Below are positions 40,866 to 52,929 of a DNA stretch of 64,000 nucleotides, piece after piece. Under the pieces are notes generated by a model that saw only the letters and a program-made list of their open reading frames with translations, was not told the origin of the DNA and ran no database searches. How positions within the stretch are numbered: position 1 is the first letter of the stretch; the number at the start of each line of letters is the position of its first letter. Source of the stretch: Tillus elongatus (lineage: Eukaryota; Arthropoda; Insecta; Coleoptera; Cleridae); assembly GCA_964006375.1 (NCBI GenBank), contig OZ023267.1, positions 15,449,471-15,513,470 of the forward strand. The letters run 5' to 3'. Position numbers and translations under genes: made by a program.

Positions 40866-41798
40866 AGTACAGACAATAGAGGAGCCCGTTACTCTTGTCC
40901 ATAATGCACTAAACTACATGAGTTATTTTTTTTCATAGATAGGTTAAGAATGACGTACTGAATGTAAAAACACAAAATCCTTACAAATTAGGAGGCCGGA
41001 AGTGCCGCCATTTTGAGAAAAACCGTTTCGGCCTATATCTCCATAACCGTGCACTTTAGGCCAAAAATGGTAATGAGCTTTATTGTAGATAATTACATTT
41101 CTCATATGTTTGTTAAATAATGTTTTTTGTATCACTCACCGTTTACAACTTATACGACTATTAGCATTCATTTATTGACTTTTTTACCTATATCTTTGTT
41201 AATAATTGTTTAAAAAATAAAATGCTTATAACTTAACTTTTCAATCGACAAATTTCCCACAATTTTTATAAAAAGCTTTTTTTTTCTAAAATTAATATTT
41301 TCAAAGTTATAACGCGTTAAATGTTGCACTTTTCAATCGACACATTTTTCTGGAAATATTTTAGTAAAATGAAGGACAATGACGGTTGAAGTTAAGACTT
41401 CAGGCTTTGTAAAACATTCTTCTTGACACATTTTCTTTCCATAGCTTATATTAGTTTCAGGTTCTTTGCGTAAATGTTGCCAATTTTGACGTTTTAATTC
41501 GCGACTTTGACGTTTTGAGGAAAACCCCAATTTTTTTTTAAATGTCCATAACTTTTTTGTCTTTAAATCGATAGACGTGAATTTTGGTAGGCAACTTACC
41601 TATAATAACGTAAAACCGTGTACCAAATTTAGTTGCCCTTACTTTGTTATTTCCGGAGATATGATTTTTTTTCGAAAGAAAACACAAAATTTTCCGGGAA
41701 AGCCTGGGCCGATTTTCTTGGCTAACGAACTTATCTAAGCCACTTACAAGATGAAGGTATTCACCAAATTTAATTAAAATCGGCCCATTAGTTTTTGT

Positions 41799-41897
<99 letters not shown>

Positions 41898-42425
41898 AAA
41901 CTGACCCCGGATATGTGGTCTAGAGGGCATAATTAGCGCCATTTCAAATTTTTTTTTCAAAATTCAAAAGTCGAGGTCTCCTCATTAGTTAATTTTTTTA
42001 AAGAAAATGCACTAATAATAATTTTAGAAAAAAAGTTTTAAGTAAAAGTTCTAGAAAATTTGTCGATTGAAAAGTTAAGTTATAAGCATTTTATTTTTTA
42101 AACAATTATTAACAAAGATATAGGTAAAAAAGTCAATAAATGAATGCTAATAGTCGTATAAGTTGTAAACGGTGAGTGATACAAAAAAAATTATTTAACA
42201 GAAAAGATGAAAAATCCAATTATCTACAATAAAGGTCATTACCATTTTTGGTCTAAAGTGCACGGTTACGGAGATATAGCCCGAAACGGTTTTTGTCAAA
42301 ATGGCGGCACTTCCGGCCTCCTAATTTGTAAGGATTTTGTGTTTTTACATTCAGTACGTCATCCTATCTATCAAAAAAAAACTCCTGTAGTTTAATGCAG
42401 AAAAAAATTGTCTATTGCCTGTACT
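40866..42425. mobile_element. Foldback element F2, copy b
   Basis: Arms 40866-41340 and 42014-42425 are inverted copies of each other (for example TTTACAACTTATACGAC and GTCGTATAAGTTGTAAA). Outer ends are AGTACAGACAATAGAGGAGC and ATTGTCTATTGCCTGTACT. Its loop is filled by family H copy H18 in reverse. Same family as 27500-30455. Confidence 0.8.
41341..42013 (-). mobile_element. Family H element, copy H18, reverse, 3'-truncated
   Basis: On the minus strand: 5' AGTGCATTTTCTTT / AATTAACTAATGAGGAG, GACCCCGG stretch, (TA)n 41803-41895, ATCACACAAAAAC, and the body up to AAAATATTTCCAGAAAAATG. No 3' terminus. It sits in the centre of foldback F2b. Confidence 0.75.
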
Positions 42426-42544
42426 ACTCCGTAGAATAGCGTTTGTAAATTTTTAATACTATACAGAGTGTTACTTTTCATCGACTCACTATAACTATCT
42501 GATATTATTAAAATTAGAGACGTGCTTAAATATATCAATTCATA

Positions 42545-42750
42545 AGTACACTTGAAAAACCCAAATCACCACAACACATATTTCAAAGACCTTACGATCG
42601 TTTCGCTGACCACGTCAGCGTCATTAGAGGATGAAAGAATTCTGAGAGAGAGAGAGAGAATTATTTCATCCTCTGATGACGCTGACGTGGTCAGCGAAAC
42701 GATCGTAAGGTCTTTGAAATATGTGTTGTGGTGATTTGGGCTTTCCAAGT
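42545..42750. repeat. Palindrome with (GA)n centre, Penelope-type end
   Basis: Arms of about 85-95 bp, nearly perfect: ACACTTGAAAAACCCAAATC, CACCACAACACATATTTC and CTTACGATCGTTTCGCTGAC, each mirrored. The centre is a short GAGAGAGAGA run at about 42642-42658. The arm contains TGACGCTGACGTGGTCAGCG then AAACGATCG, the hairpin-plus-CGAAAC motif. Confidence 0.8.
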
Positions 42751-42859
42751 GTTATTATCAGTTCTCATCACAGGTTCCAGTTTTCACATAGTATATCAAT
42801 TCATGTATTACTTCCACATCGTCAGTACGTATGACATCGGCCAAAAAATTTAAAAACAT

Positions 42860-43345
42860 TTTTGTCGCTTGAATGTCGTAGAAAGTGTCAAAACATATAG
42901 AAAACATGATCTGGAAACGAAATTGTTTTTTGTTGGTCGGTCTGTATGTGTGTCTGTAGCCACGATAACTTTAGAACGGATTGAGATATGGTCTTCAAAT
43001 TTGGTATACAGTTAGCACCCGACAAAAGCACGGTTCGGAATGTTTTTGGATAAAATAGCTCCAGGTGGTAGGGGATGAATGTGGGATGATTTGGTGAAAA
43101 TTGAGTTTGTTTCGTTAAAACTCGAGTAATATAACGTTTTAGGGTATGTTTAATAGAAAACTTTGAATTTTATTAAACATCTGGTATTCTGTGTTCAAGT
43201 TAAATTAGGGGGCGAATCTGTGGGGGTGGAATATCGGTGACAGATATTTTGATTTTTTTTGTTGCTAAAACGACGTAAAATGTCTCAAAACATATAGAAC
43301 ACTTGATAGAACTGGAACGAACTTTTTTGTCTGTCGGTTTGTCTG
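42860..43345. repeat. Dispersed repeat R2, copy 2
   Basis: Matches about 380-720: ACATGATCTGGAAACGAAA, GATAACTTTAGAACGGATTG, GTTAGCACCCGAC, GTAGGGGATGAAT. A partial second start appears near 43290 (GAACACTTGATAGAACTGG). Confidence 0.65.
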
Positions 43346-43359
43346 TCTGTTAGCCTTAT

Positions 43360-43957
43360 TTCTTCAAATGAGCGCAAACTAGACTCCCTAGAATCCATAT
43401 CCGATTTACTTTCTATTTACATATATACATGGTGACGCATTTCTACGGAAAAGCTCAATATAATTGTTATTATGCAAGATACGAGAAAAAATTGTATACG
43501 TTTTTATAGGGTGTCTTGAGCTGCATCTTATAAAATTATCTTGGCAATCACAGGGTGGCCCATAAGTCGTTGGTGATACATAAATTTTTGTGAGCATTCC
43601 ATTTTTGCATTTTTCATCGAAATATGATGCATGTTTGTAAAAAAAAATCAAGACGCAGTAACTGCGTTTTGGTAGCGAATTTTCATTAAATGTTTCAAAA
43701 TTCAATAACTCAATTTGCTATTAACCTAAGGTTCGTCGGCTAGGAAACTAGTTGTCTCGGAAACATTTAAAGTTTATTTTCGGAAAATTTTTGCACATTT
43801 TCAAGCAAGTTATTTTGATAAAGTATGGTACATTGTTTCTACTATATAGGTTATACCGGTGACCAAATTGTTGGCTGCTTGCATTAAAGAGACATATTTG
43901 CTATTATAAACATTTTTATGAAAATTCACTTCCATAACGCACTTGCTGCGTCCAGAC
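43360..43957 (+). mobile_element. Family H element, copy H19, without a TA tract
   Basis: Starts at TCTTCAAATGAGCGCAAACT and CCATATCCG. The TA position holds only CATATATACATGGTGACGC. An inverted internal 3' end lies at 43650-43685 (AGACGCAGTAACTGCG). Ends GAAAATTCACTTCC, CATAACGCACTTGC, TGCGTCCAGAC. Confidence 0.65.
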
Positions 43958-44634
43958 TTTTTAAGTTATTGTTTTGTTTTAAGTTTAGCCACAAATAATG
44001 TTTCAGTTGTTAACTTTTTTACTATCATAAATAAAAGGTAATTTTTAAGAAATTGGATTATTTTAGGCCAAAGGTTTGGTTTGGTTTCATAGTCAAGTAA
44101 GTGAAAACTTTTCTTTTTAAATAAATTTACATTTTCCGCCATCCAAAGATAGGCTTGTTATACATGGCTGCAAAGTTGTATTTATGCTCTATCTAGTGAC
44201 GTATAAATCCAATATGGCGACCATAAGAAATAACAAAGTTGCCTACGGGTGCAAAAAACTAGAAGGCCTAGAAAAAAATCACTAAGGTCATTCGATTGGC
44301 CGTAGCCGCTAATACAAAACTATCAAAGCTTATTAAATTTGTTTACAAGATGGCGAAGATATTTCAAGTTTTCGAAAAACATAATTTTTAGTTTTTGCTC
44401 GATATTTTGAAAACCCCTATAGACATTTTTAATTTCGATACAGCATCTTATTGGGCTTGGAATAGCGCAACTTTTTTCCTATTTAACCGAAATTGTATCT
44501 CCCACCGTTTGCGAAACTCCATGTAGCTACTTTTATCTGGGACACCTGTATATTATGTAACGGTTTCACCAAGTTAGGGCAACAACAATCAATGAATCAA
44601 GTAGACTGCATTCTAATTATTTCTTCTATTTCAG
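43958..44634 (+). other. Upstream intron end of gene copy 2, with repeat arm
   Basis: 44140-44555 looks like one arm of a foldback-type repeat (ending TATCTGGGACACCTGTATA). The acceptor TTCTTCTATTTCAG ends at 44634. Homology to copy 1 begins about 44560 (GTAACGGTTTCACC). GGGCAACAACAATCAATGAA also occurs in foldback F1 near 23622. Confidence 0.5.
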
Positions 44635-44669
44635 TGAATGATAAGGACATTCCCCAGAAGATCTCCGAG

Positions 44670-47600
44670 ATGAGCTCGTCCCAGCAGCAACAACTCCCTC
44701 ATCAGCAACAGTACTGTCTTAGGTGGAACAACCATCGCACCAATCTGCTGAGCGTCTTCGACGAGCTCCTACAGAATGAGGCCTTCACCGACGTTGTCCT
44801 CGCCTGCGAAGACGGCAAATTGCGATGTCACCGTATGGTTCTCGCTGCTTGCTCACAATATTTTCAGTCATTGCTCACCGACCTGCCTTGCAAACACCCA
44901 GTCGTCGTCCTCAAAGACGTCAGACTGGAAGACATGCGTGCCATACTCGAGTACATGTATCGTGGAGAAGTCAATGTTGCTCAAGACCAGCTAGCTGGTT
45001 TACTGAGGGTCGCAGAGTCCCTCAAAGTTAAAGGACTAGTAGAAGAAAAAGGTGGTGGTAGACCACCACCTCCAACCCCAAATATTCCAGAGCCCATGGA
45101 ACAAATTCATTCGTCACCCTCGCCACCTTCTCCACCACATATATCTACATCCACCCCAAGCAACCCAGTGCATAGTTCTAGCAGCGCCTCACCACCCCAC
45201 TACAAGTCACATCACTCGTCCTACGTTTATAAGGGCTTTGGTACTCCGAATTCGACGGGTAGGCCTATGCCCATATGGCCTCATATGTCTCTACCGCCAT
45301 CTCACTGTTACGATACTGCTGATATGAGTCCATTAAAAAGGAAAAAGCTTTCCAGTCTCCTTATGCACAAGGATACGCCGATTCTACGTACCGTTCTTGG
45401 ACAGGGTCAGCCAGATTCTCCTCATTCCTCGCAGCAGCCGGTTAGTTTGGTTTGCAGACCTGATAGTAGGGAGTCTATCCTTAATGGTTCAGAACTGGAT
45501 AAGGTAAGTCAACATTATATATATAAATGTAACAAAGTATTTTGTCAAATATTTATTCTCCTATAATTACCTTGGATAAGTCCGTTAGTAGAAAGGGCGA
45601 CTTTTTCAATAAATAACCTTCACCTCTGTTTGAAAAACTAACTTTTAAACTATTTGATGTAGAAATAAGCACACAGGTAATTGACACTTGGCACAATAAG
45701 AAAAGAAAAACGAAAAAACATTACAGCTGAGAGGTATTTATTTACGAGCATATCAAACTGATTTACTTCACATATCTTATAAGCCCGGAACAGTTCTTGT
45801 TTTCCTAGAAAAGGGCATTCTCATACACAAAATTCAAAAAGCATTATTGATTGACACCCAAATATTTCAATGACCATCTGTTGACGCACCTAACAATTAA
45901 GGTTTAACAGTGGCTGATTATTTATTTTGGATTGGAACTCAATTTGATTATGTGAAGATCTAAGAAATCTTATGTACATAAACTAAGCTTCTAATCCATC
46001 ACTTTTATTTGAAAAAAACATATTTAATTCTGTCTCGAGTACTTTGGAGCTGTGATGGTCCTAGTTTTTCTATCACATCTTCCGCTTCTATTGTAAAAAT
46101 ATTCGTTTCTATTGGCTGGAAAATCGTGTTCTGGTCTCCATGGGTTTGAGAGACATGACTGCATTATCATCTTTTGAATATGTCTCTTTGATCACAAAGA
46201 CATATCGATAGTGCATAGTCTCTTTCCTTTTACAAATCTTGTTAAAACAGTCATCCACTTTAGTGGCGTTATATATGGAAAAGGAAATTGCGATTTCCGC
46301 CATAAAGGTGCAGGATGCCGAGAAGGATATTAGGTTGACTAGGCCATACACCCTCAGGATTCTCAGTAGGGATCAGTGGAGGGAAATTGAGGTTGCATTC
46401 CAGCCCGAAAGCCTGGTCTGTTTTACCGACGGATCGCGGCTGGAGGACCAACAATCCTCCAGGGCAGGAATATACATCGAAGGCCTGGGGGTGCGCGAGA
46501 GCTATGCTCTTGGCGCATATACCACGGCATTTGAAACGGATGTGTATGCTATCCTGTCTGTGACCAATAGACAGGATGTGAAGAGGAGTCCCGAGAAATG
46601 TGTGTACATCTGCTCGGATAGCCAGGCGGTCCTCCGGGCAGTCTGCGCGGCCAGGATCAGGTCAACACTGGTTCAGGAGTGCGCTGACGCCCTCAGAGGA
46701 CTAGCCAGGACGAAGAAAGTGCAACTGGTGTGGGTTCCGGGACACTGTGGCGTAGCGGGGAATGAGGTGGCAAATAATCTCGCAAGACTCGGTTCCCGGC
46801 GGCCGTTCTGTGGTCCGGAACCTGCGATAGGCATAAGTAGGAAGACATTATCTGTCGCCTTAGACAGGTGGACCGAGGAAGCAATGAAGAGGCACTGGGG
46901 GTCGGTTGGTGGCTGCAGGCAGCCGAGGGACTTCGTGGAGGGGCCGGACAGAGATAAAGCTGTCTGGCTACTAGGAAGGAGGCGACCTACGCTTCGCCGC
47001 ATCCTTGGGGTGCTGACAGGCCACTGCGCCCTTAGAAGATACCTCACATTGATAGGCGTAAAGAGTGATCCCATTTGCCAGGAATGCGGCGAGGATGAAG
47101 AAAGGTCCTACGACTACCTGTGTGAATGCGAGACTTTTGGGAGTCTTCGAGCAGAATTGTTCGGATCGAGGACTCAGGTAAGTACCGTCCAATTGAAGAC
47201 CGTCACGGCCTTCATCTCGAGGTCGAGGCGGTTTGGCGACGGAACCAAGGAAGAGTAGAGCATGGTTGCTGGGGTTGGCAAAAAGGGCCCATTGTGGCCT
47301 ACTTGCTTGGCGTTGGCCTCCCCACCACTGCTACTACTACTACTACTAGTGTCGTTATATACTCTATTTGATGTTTCTTTTATATCCCGTTCCTCATCGA
47401 TGTCATCCATACTATCACCACTGCCAAACCACTACTCTTCCTTTGAAGTTAAGAGTTTGACCCTTTTTCTTCTTTCTTTGTTCTCCCGCTGTTTGCCAGA
47501 GTCCAATCGATTATCATTTGCTGCATTCTTATTTCATCTTTTTTTTTAATATTCTTGCCATTTTGTTAAGGGTATTACTGACAGTATCTCCTCGCTTTTC

Positions 47601-48854
47601 CTCATCCTTTGGTTGTTAATTTTTGCTCGCCAAAATAGAGTTTTCTTTTTAATGGAGTGTGGATTTTTCTTTGAAAGAGAATTATATTTTTACTGATGTG
47701 GCGTTCTAGATATTCGCAATAGAATTTTACATGGCTGTTGCTTTAGTTGTTTCTGTCGAAAATGCATTATAAACAGTGTGCATTATTATTTTTGGTAATT
47801 ATTGACTATCTTCGCATTCCAAATGAATACCGAGATTGATTATTGTTTCCAGTAGTTGTATTCCTCTAGTTTCAGATTCCATTTCCAATGTATTGTTCTC
47901 TTCCAAAATATTTTAAGGTTCTATATTATGTTTTCTTGTTGAACTTCCGTTAACAATTGTTGTATCTTTTGCTCCAGGTTAGGAAGATAGGAAGGTACTG
48001 TGAACTATGTTTCTGTGACATCGACGAAAGTAGCCGAATTCGTGACACATATGTGGTGCAGCCTTAAATTTAATAAATGACCTAAGAACTGCCCTTTTTT
48101 TAATTTTGTACTATTCTATTAAATTTATTGCTGTATGTGTAATAAATGTATGTTTTTGCAGTTGCACCTGAAAAGCGAACCTTCAGAAGATGCTCAATCG
48201 CCATATACAGACTTTTCCGAGGAAAGCAATAAAGACGTAAAAATGGGAGTACCATCCTCGTCACCGCAAGCATTCTCAAATATCGCCACATACGTGCCTG
48301 CTCATAAACCCGAATGGAAGCGATATAAACAATATACAAGAAACGACATTTTGTCAGCTATAGACGCAGTGCGAAACGGAATGTCCGCCCTACAAGCCGC
48401 TCGAAAATACGGTGTACCTTCAAGAACTCTCTACGACAAAGTGAAGAAGCTTGGCATAACAACAAGCAGGCCTTTTAAACGCGGTGCAAACGGTAGCACA
48501 GCGTGTTTCCCTTACGCCCACTTCAGAGAGCAAGAACTACCAGACGGGGCTTTAAACAACAACTCTCAAGCGTCAGCCTTTTTGGAGGCCACTACATTAT
48601 TACAGCACGCTTTAGATAACAGCAGCGAAGAGAAGAGGGAAGCCCTGGTAGCAATAGCAGCCGCTGCTGCAGCAGCTCATGCGCACCATCACACGCCGAC
48701 CAGTCCAAAGTTCCAGCACAGTCCGGAAGGAAGTCCAGGTCCTGGTGGAGGACACCATAGTAGCGACGCGGAAGATCACGTAGAGGACCTTAGCGTCCAG
48801 AGACACCAGGTGATCGTGGCGAATCCAGATAAGGTGAAGGCGGAGGCCGACTAG
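44670..48854 (+). CDS. BTB-Pipsqueak transcription factor, copy 2 (bric-a-brac-like)
   Basis: Join 44670-45503 and 48162-48854, phase 0, giving 508 residues. The domain order is that of copy 1: BTB/POZ (QQYCLRWNNH to SLKVKGLVEE, about residues 13-127), Ser/Pro linker with SPLKRKK, Pipsqueak helix-turn-helix (RYKQYTRNDILSAID, GVPSRTLYDKVKKLGI), Ala run, and tail SVQRHQVIVANPD. The BTB domain differs from copy 1 by only a handful of residues although synonymous changes are many, pointing to purifying selection on both proteins. The intron is 2658 bp against 323 bp in copy 1 and contains a LINE. Start and splice sites are conserved. Role inferred from family: nuclear DNA-binding regulator acting as BTB dimers, able to pair with its paralogue in principle. 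As with copy 1, the bric-a-brac link is a judgement from memory of family sequences. Confidence 0.93.
45504..48161 (+). other. Intron of gene copy 2 (2658 bp)
   Basis: Donor AAG/GTAAGT, acceptor TGTTTTTGCAG/TTGCAC. Most of the extra length over copy 1 is a LINE (46276-47346) and flanking sequence with no gene. Nothing else recognised in 45504-46260 or 47362-48161. Confidence 0.88.
46276..47346 (+). pseudogene. 5'-truncated R1/Jockey-type LINE, RNase H part intact
   Basis: An open frame (46239-47258, entering from flanking sequence) encodes an RNase H domain: VCFTDGSRL, FETDVYAIL, YICSDSQAVL, WVPGHCGVAGNEVANNLA. It is followed by a C-terminal Cys/His motif (CQECGEDEERSYDYLCECE), the usual end of this LINE group. 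Two catalytic positions look changed: Glu to Asp in FETDVYAI and Asp to Asn in ANNLA, so activity is doubtful despite the open frame. The 3' end is a (CTA)n run. Target duplication TAGTGGCGTTATATA / TAGTGTCGTTATATA at 46261-46275 and 47347-47361 has one mismatch. It lies in the intron of gene copy 2, same strand; copy 1 lacks it. Confidence 0.85.
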
Positions 48855-49260
48855 CTAGAAAGGGCACTTCCAGCTGCCCCTGACGAGTGCAATACTCCCG
48901 GACTCTCACTTAGGTTAAGGTAGATCGGCGGGAGGGCCGTAAGTAACCCGTAAGACTGATAGGTTTAGTCATATGACATGAGACTGATGTGCGGCCCTCC
49001 TTCGCACCTCCTCAATCTTGTACATAGAGTAGAGGCGTGGCCGCTTGGACGGCCTCCAACCCGTGCAATTACAACCCTTTAAGACTGATAAATGATGAAC
49101 TGATGAGTATAGCCCGCGGACCAACAACACGTCATGTGCCTTGGAGCATACAGCTTGTGTTCTGCTCGGACCAGAAAAAGCAGGGCACAGCATGTAGAAA
49201 CAGATTACAGACTGCGCCATCTGTACGCTTTGTCGTTAACTTTAACCTAAACAACAAATT
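48855..49260 (+). other. Proximal 3' UTR of gene copy 2, strongly conserved
   Basis: Matches 19354-19700. The first ~148 bp differ at about three positions. It contains the conserved TGTACATA and ACTGATAAATGATGAACTGA. Homology breaks near 49170-49260, where later insertions begin. Confidence 0.7.
49019..49026 (+). promoter_or_regulatory. Pumilio-type element TGTACATA in 3' UTR
   Basis: Same word as in copy 1 at 19520-19527, kept although surrounding bases have changed. PUF binding is inferred from the UGUANAUA consensus. Confidence 0.45.
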
Positions 49261-49457
49261 TCAGATAACCTCATTTTTGCATTATTGTAAAACATGAATA
49301 GCAAAAAAGCTAAGCTAGCTGTACGGTAAAGTAATTTAGTAGTACAGGCATGTAATTAAAATTTTTAACAAATTTATTTTAAGCGAGGTCTTAAAATTCA
49401 AACCAAACACTTTAGTGGGCACCTATAGATGCCTTTTAGTATTCTGTTTTCTTTTTT

Positions 49458-50743
49458 AGTGAATTTTCTTTTAAAAAATCACTAATGAGGCGATCCCGAC
49501 TTTGGAATTTTGAAAAAATTTCTTCAAATGAGTGCGAATGGCCCTCTAGAACCCAAATAAAAAAATATATCACACCGATAACTCAAAAAATAAGGGGCTG
49601 ATTTTGATCAAATTTGGTATATTACTTCCTTTTGCAAGTGGCTTGGATAACTTCGTTAGTCAGGAAAATCGGCCAGGTTTTCCCGGAAAATTTTGTGTTT
49701 TCTTTCGAAAAAATTTTACATCTACGGAAATAACAAAGTAAGGGCAACCAAATTTTGTACGCGTGTTTGTATTATAAAGAGTGAATCATGTACCAAAGTT
49801 TAGGTCTGTAAGTTTAAAGACGAAAAAGTTATGGGCATTTAAAGAAAAAAAATTGGATTTTTCCTCAAAACGTCACAGTCGCGCTTTGAAACGTCAAAAT
49901 TGGCAACATTTAAGCAAATAATCTGAAACAAATACGGATTATGTAAAGAAAATGTCCCAACAAGAGCGTTCTGCAAACCATCAAGTTTCAGCTTCAACCG
50001 TCATTGTCCTTTATTTTACTAAAATATTTCCAGAAATTTCATTTCAAATAGACTCTTTCTCTGATGCTCTAGTTTTTTATGGTTTAACAGGCTATAATTT
50101 TTAGCTAATTTGCGTAGAAAAAATTCGTTAATGAGGAGACCGCGACTTTTGAATTTTAAAAAGATTTCTTCAAATGACGGCAAACTAGGCCTCTTAGAAT
50201 CCATATCCGGGTTTAGTTGCAGTTTTTATCTGTTTACATACATACAGGGTGACGCATTTCTACGGTAAAGCTGGATATAAATGTTATTATACAAGATACG
50301 AGAAAAAGTTGTATACGTTAATTATAGGGTATCTTGAACTGCGTATTATTTTGACAATAACAGGATGGCCCATAAGTCGTTGGAGATACATCCAATTTTA
50401 TGTCGAACATCCTTATATTATTGCATTTTTGCATTTTTTATTGAAATATGATGCATGTTTATAAGGAAAAAATTGAGACGCAGTAAGTTCGTTTTAGTAG
50501 CGAATTTTCATTATATGCACAAATTTCAATAACTCAATTTGCTATTAACCCAAGGTTTGTTGTCTAGGAAATTTTGGTGCATTTTTAAACAATAAGTTAT
50601 TTTGATAAAATATAGTACATTATTTTTAATGTATAGGTTATACCGGTAACCAAATTGATGCCTGCTTGCATTACAGAGATATATTTACTATTAAAAACAT
50701 TTTTATGAAAATTCACTTCCATAACGCATTTGCTGCGTCCAAA
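49458..50743 (+). mobile_element. Family H element, copy H20, without a TA tract
   Basis: 5' AGTGAATTTTCTTTT / AAAATCACTAATGAGGCG; the TA site is reduced to AAAAATATAT at 49560. CACACCGATAACTC follows. A second 5'-like terminus is near 50103 (TAGCTAATTTGCGTAG), an inverted internal 3' end near 50470, and the final GAAAATTCACTTCC, ATAACGCATTTGCTGCGTCC. It separates the two halves of the conserved 3' flank of copy 2. Confidence 0.75.
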
Positions 50744-50984
50744 CTTTTTATCTATTTGACGTATCTGTAGATGACCTATTTTTTCTTACTAAAGCAAAGC
50801 CAAAAACTAAAACGCCCCAATAGAACAATCAAAAAGACACATTATAACACGAAAAATAATATATTAGTTAAAAGAACAAGTGCTACAAAAAAAAAGTAAA
50901 TTAAAGAATATACTGAATTAGTTGACCTAATAATATTTTACAATTTTTTTATTTGACCATCAAGTTGCATCAAGAAGCCGTAGG
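50744..50984. other. Spacer between H20 and the satellite
   Basis: AT-rich, no recognised content. Confidence 0.4.
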
Positions 50985-52505
50985 ACTCTGAACCTAAAAT
51001 CTGATGTAGGACTCTGAAGCTAAAATCTGATATAGGACTCTGAAGCTAATATATGTTGTATGATTCTGTAGCTAACATCTGATGTAGGATTCTGAACCTA
51101 AAATCTGATGTATGACTCTGAAGCTAAAATCTGATGCATGCCTCTGAATTATAAATCTCGCGTATGACTCTGTAGCTAACATCTGATGTATGACTCTGAA
51201 GCTAAAATCTGATGCATGCCTCTGAATTTTAAATCTCGCGTATGACTCTGTAGCTAACATCTGATGTATGACTCTGAAGCTAATATATGTTGTATCACTC
51301 TGTAGAAAACATCTGAGTAGGATTCTGAAGCTAAAATCTGATGTAGGATCCTGAAGCTAATTATGTTGCATGACTCTGTAGCTAACATCTGATGTAGGAC
51401 TCTGAACCTAAAATCTGATGTAGGACTCTGAAGCTAATATATGTTGTATGATTCTGTAGCTAACATCTGATGTAGGACTCTGAAGCTAATATATGTTGTA
51501 TCACTCTGTAGAAAACATCTGAGTAGGATTCTGAAGCTAAAATCTGATGTAGGACTCTGAAGCTAATTATGTTGCATGACTCTGTAGCTAACATCTGATG
51601 TAGGACTCTGAACCTAAAATCTGATGTAGGACTCTGAAGCTAATATATGTTGTATGATTCTGTAGCTAACATCTGATGTAGGACTCTGAACCTAAAATCT
51701 GATGCATGCCTCTGAATTTTAAATCTCGCGTATGACTCTGTAGCTATCATCTGATGCATGACTCTGAAGCTAATATATGTTGTATCACTCTGTAGAAAAC
51801 ATCTGAGTAGGATTCTGAAGCTAAAATCTGATGTAGGACTCTGAAGCTACTTATGTTGCATGACTCTGTAGCTAACATCTGATGTAGGGCTCTGAACCTA
51901 AAATCTGATGTAGGACTCTGAAGCTAATATATGTTGTATGATTCTGTAGCTAACATCTGATGTAGGACTCTGAAGCTAATATATGTTGTATCACTCTGTA
52001 GAAAACATCTGAGTAGGATTCTGAAGCTAAAATCTGATGTAGGACTCTGAAGCTACTTATGTTGCATGACTCTGTAGCTAACATCTGATGTAGGACTCTG
52101 AACCTAAAATCTGATGTAGGACTCTGAAGCTAATATGTTGTATGATTCTGTAGCTAACATCTGATGTAGGACTCTGAACCTAAAATCTGATGTAGGACTC
52201 TGAAGCTAAAATCTGATGCATGCCTCTGAATTTAAAATCTCGCGTATGACTCTGTAGCTAACATCTGATGTATGACTCTGGAGCTAATATATGTTGTATC
52301 ACTCTGTAGATAACATCTGAGTAGGACTCTGAAGCTAAAAGCTGATGTAGAACTCCTGAAGTTAAAATCTGACGCATGGCTCTTAAGCGAAAATTTGATA
52401 TGTGGGATTCTGAAGCTAAAATCTGATGTATGACTCTGAATCTAAAATATGTTGTAGGATTCTGAACCTAAAATCTGATGTAGGACACCGAAGCTAAAAT
52501 CTGAT
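50985..52505. repeat. 26-bp satellite array with higher-order structure
   Basis: About 55-60 degenerate monomers of ~26 bp, typically GACTCTGAAGCTAAAATCTG plus ATGTAG. Monomer variants (CTAATATATGTTGTAT, CTAACATCTGATG, TTTAAATCTCGCGTATG, GAAAACATCTGAGTAG) recur in fixed order, forming larger units. The GAAAACATCTGAGTAG type recurs near 51305, 51501, 51797 and 51996, about 196-296 bp apart. The matching flank of copy 1 lacks the array. Reading frames across it are artefacts. Confidence 0.93.
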
Positions 52506-52929
52506 TTAATTCTTCAATGTATAGTCAAAACCCTGTACTCCTTACCTGAATTCAATTATTAACAAAAAAGTTGTTTGATGTGTCTCCAGTTACCACAGTT
52601 TACATACTTACTGCATTTGTTTATAGTTAAAAATCACTCTCAATATAATTTTTAAATTTTATGCTTTTAGTAAACGATTTAAAGTTTATTTCATATAGTT
52701 TGGCACTGCTTGACTATACTAATAATAAAAATGTTGATCTTTTCTTGTGATTACCAAGGCTTTGCTTTGGTTACTTACAATTTTGATAGTGCGTGTTGTA
52801 TCTAAAATATTTTATTTTTAATTTATGTTTAAGAAAGTAATAAGTTACCACCAATGATAGCTAAAGATTTATTTTCCATTGGGGTAAATTGATTCATGAT
52901 AAAAATGAGGTTATCTTATATCTGTGCTC

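Noticed and set aside
50985..52505. CRISPR-like short repeats or a repetitive protein
   Set aside because: Head-to-tail 26-bp degenerate monomers without spacers; frames carry frequent stops.
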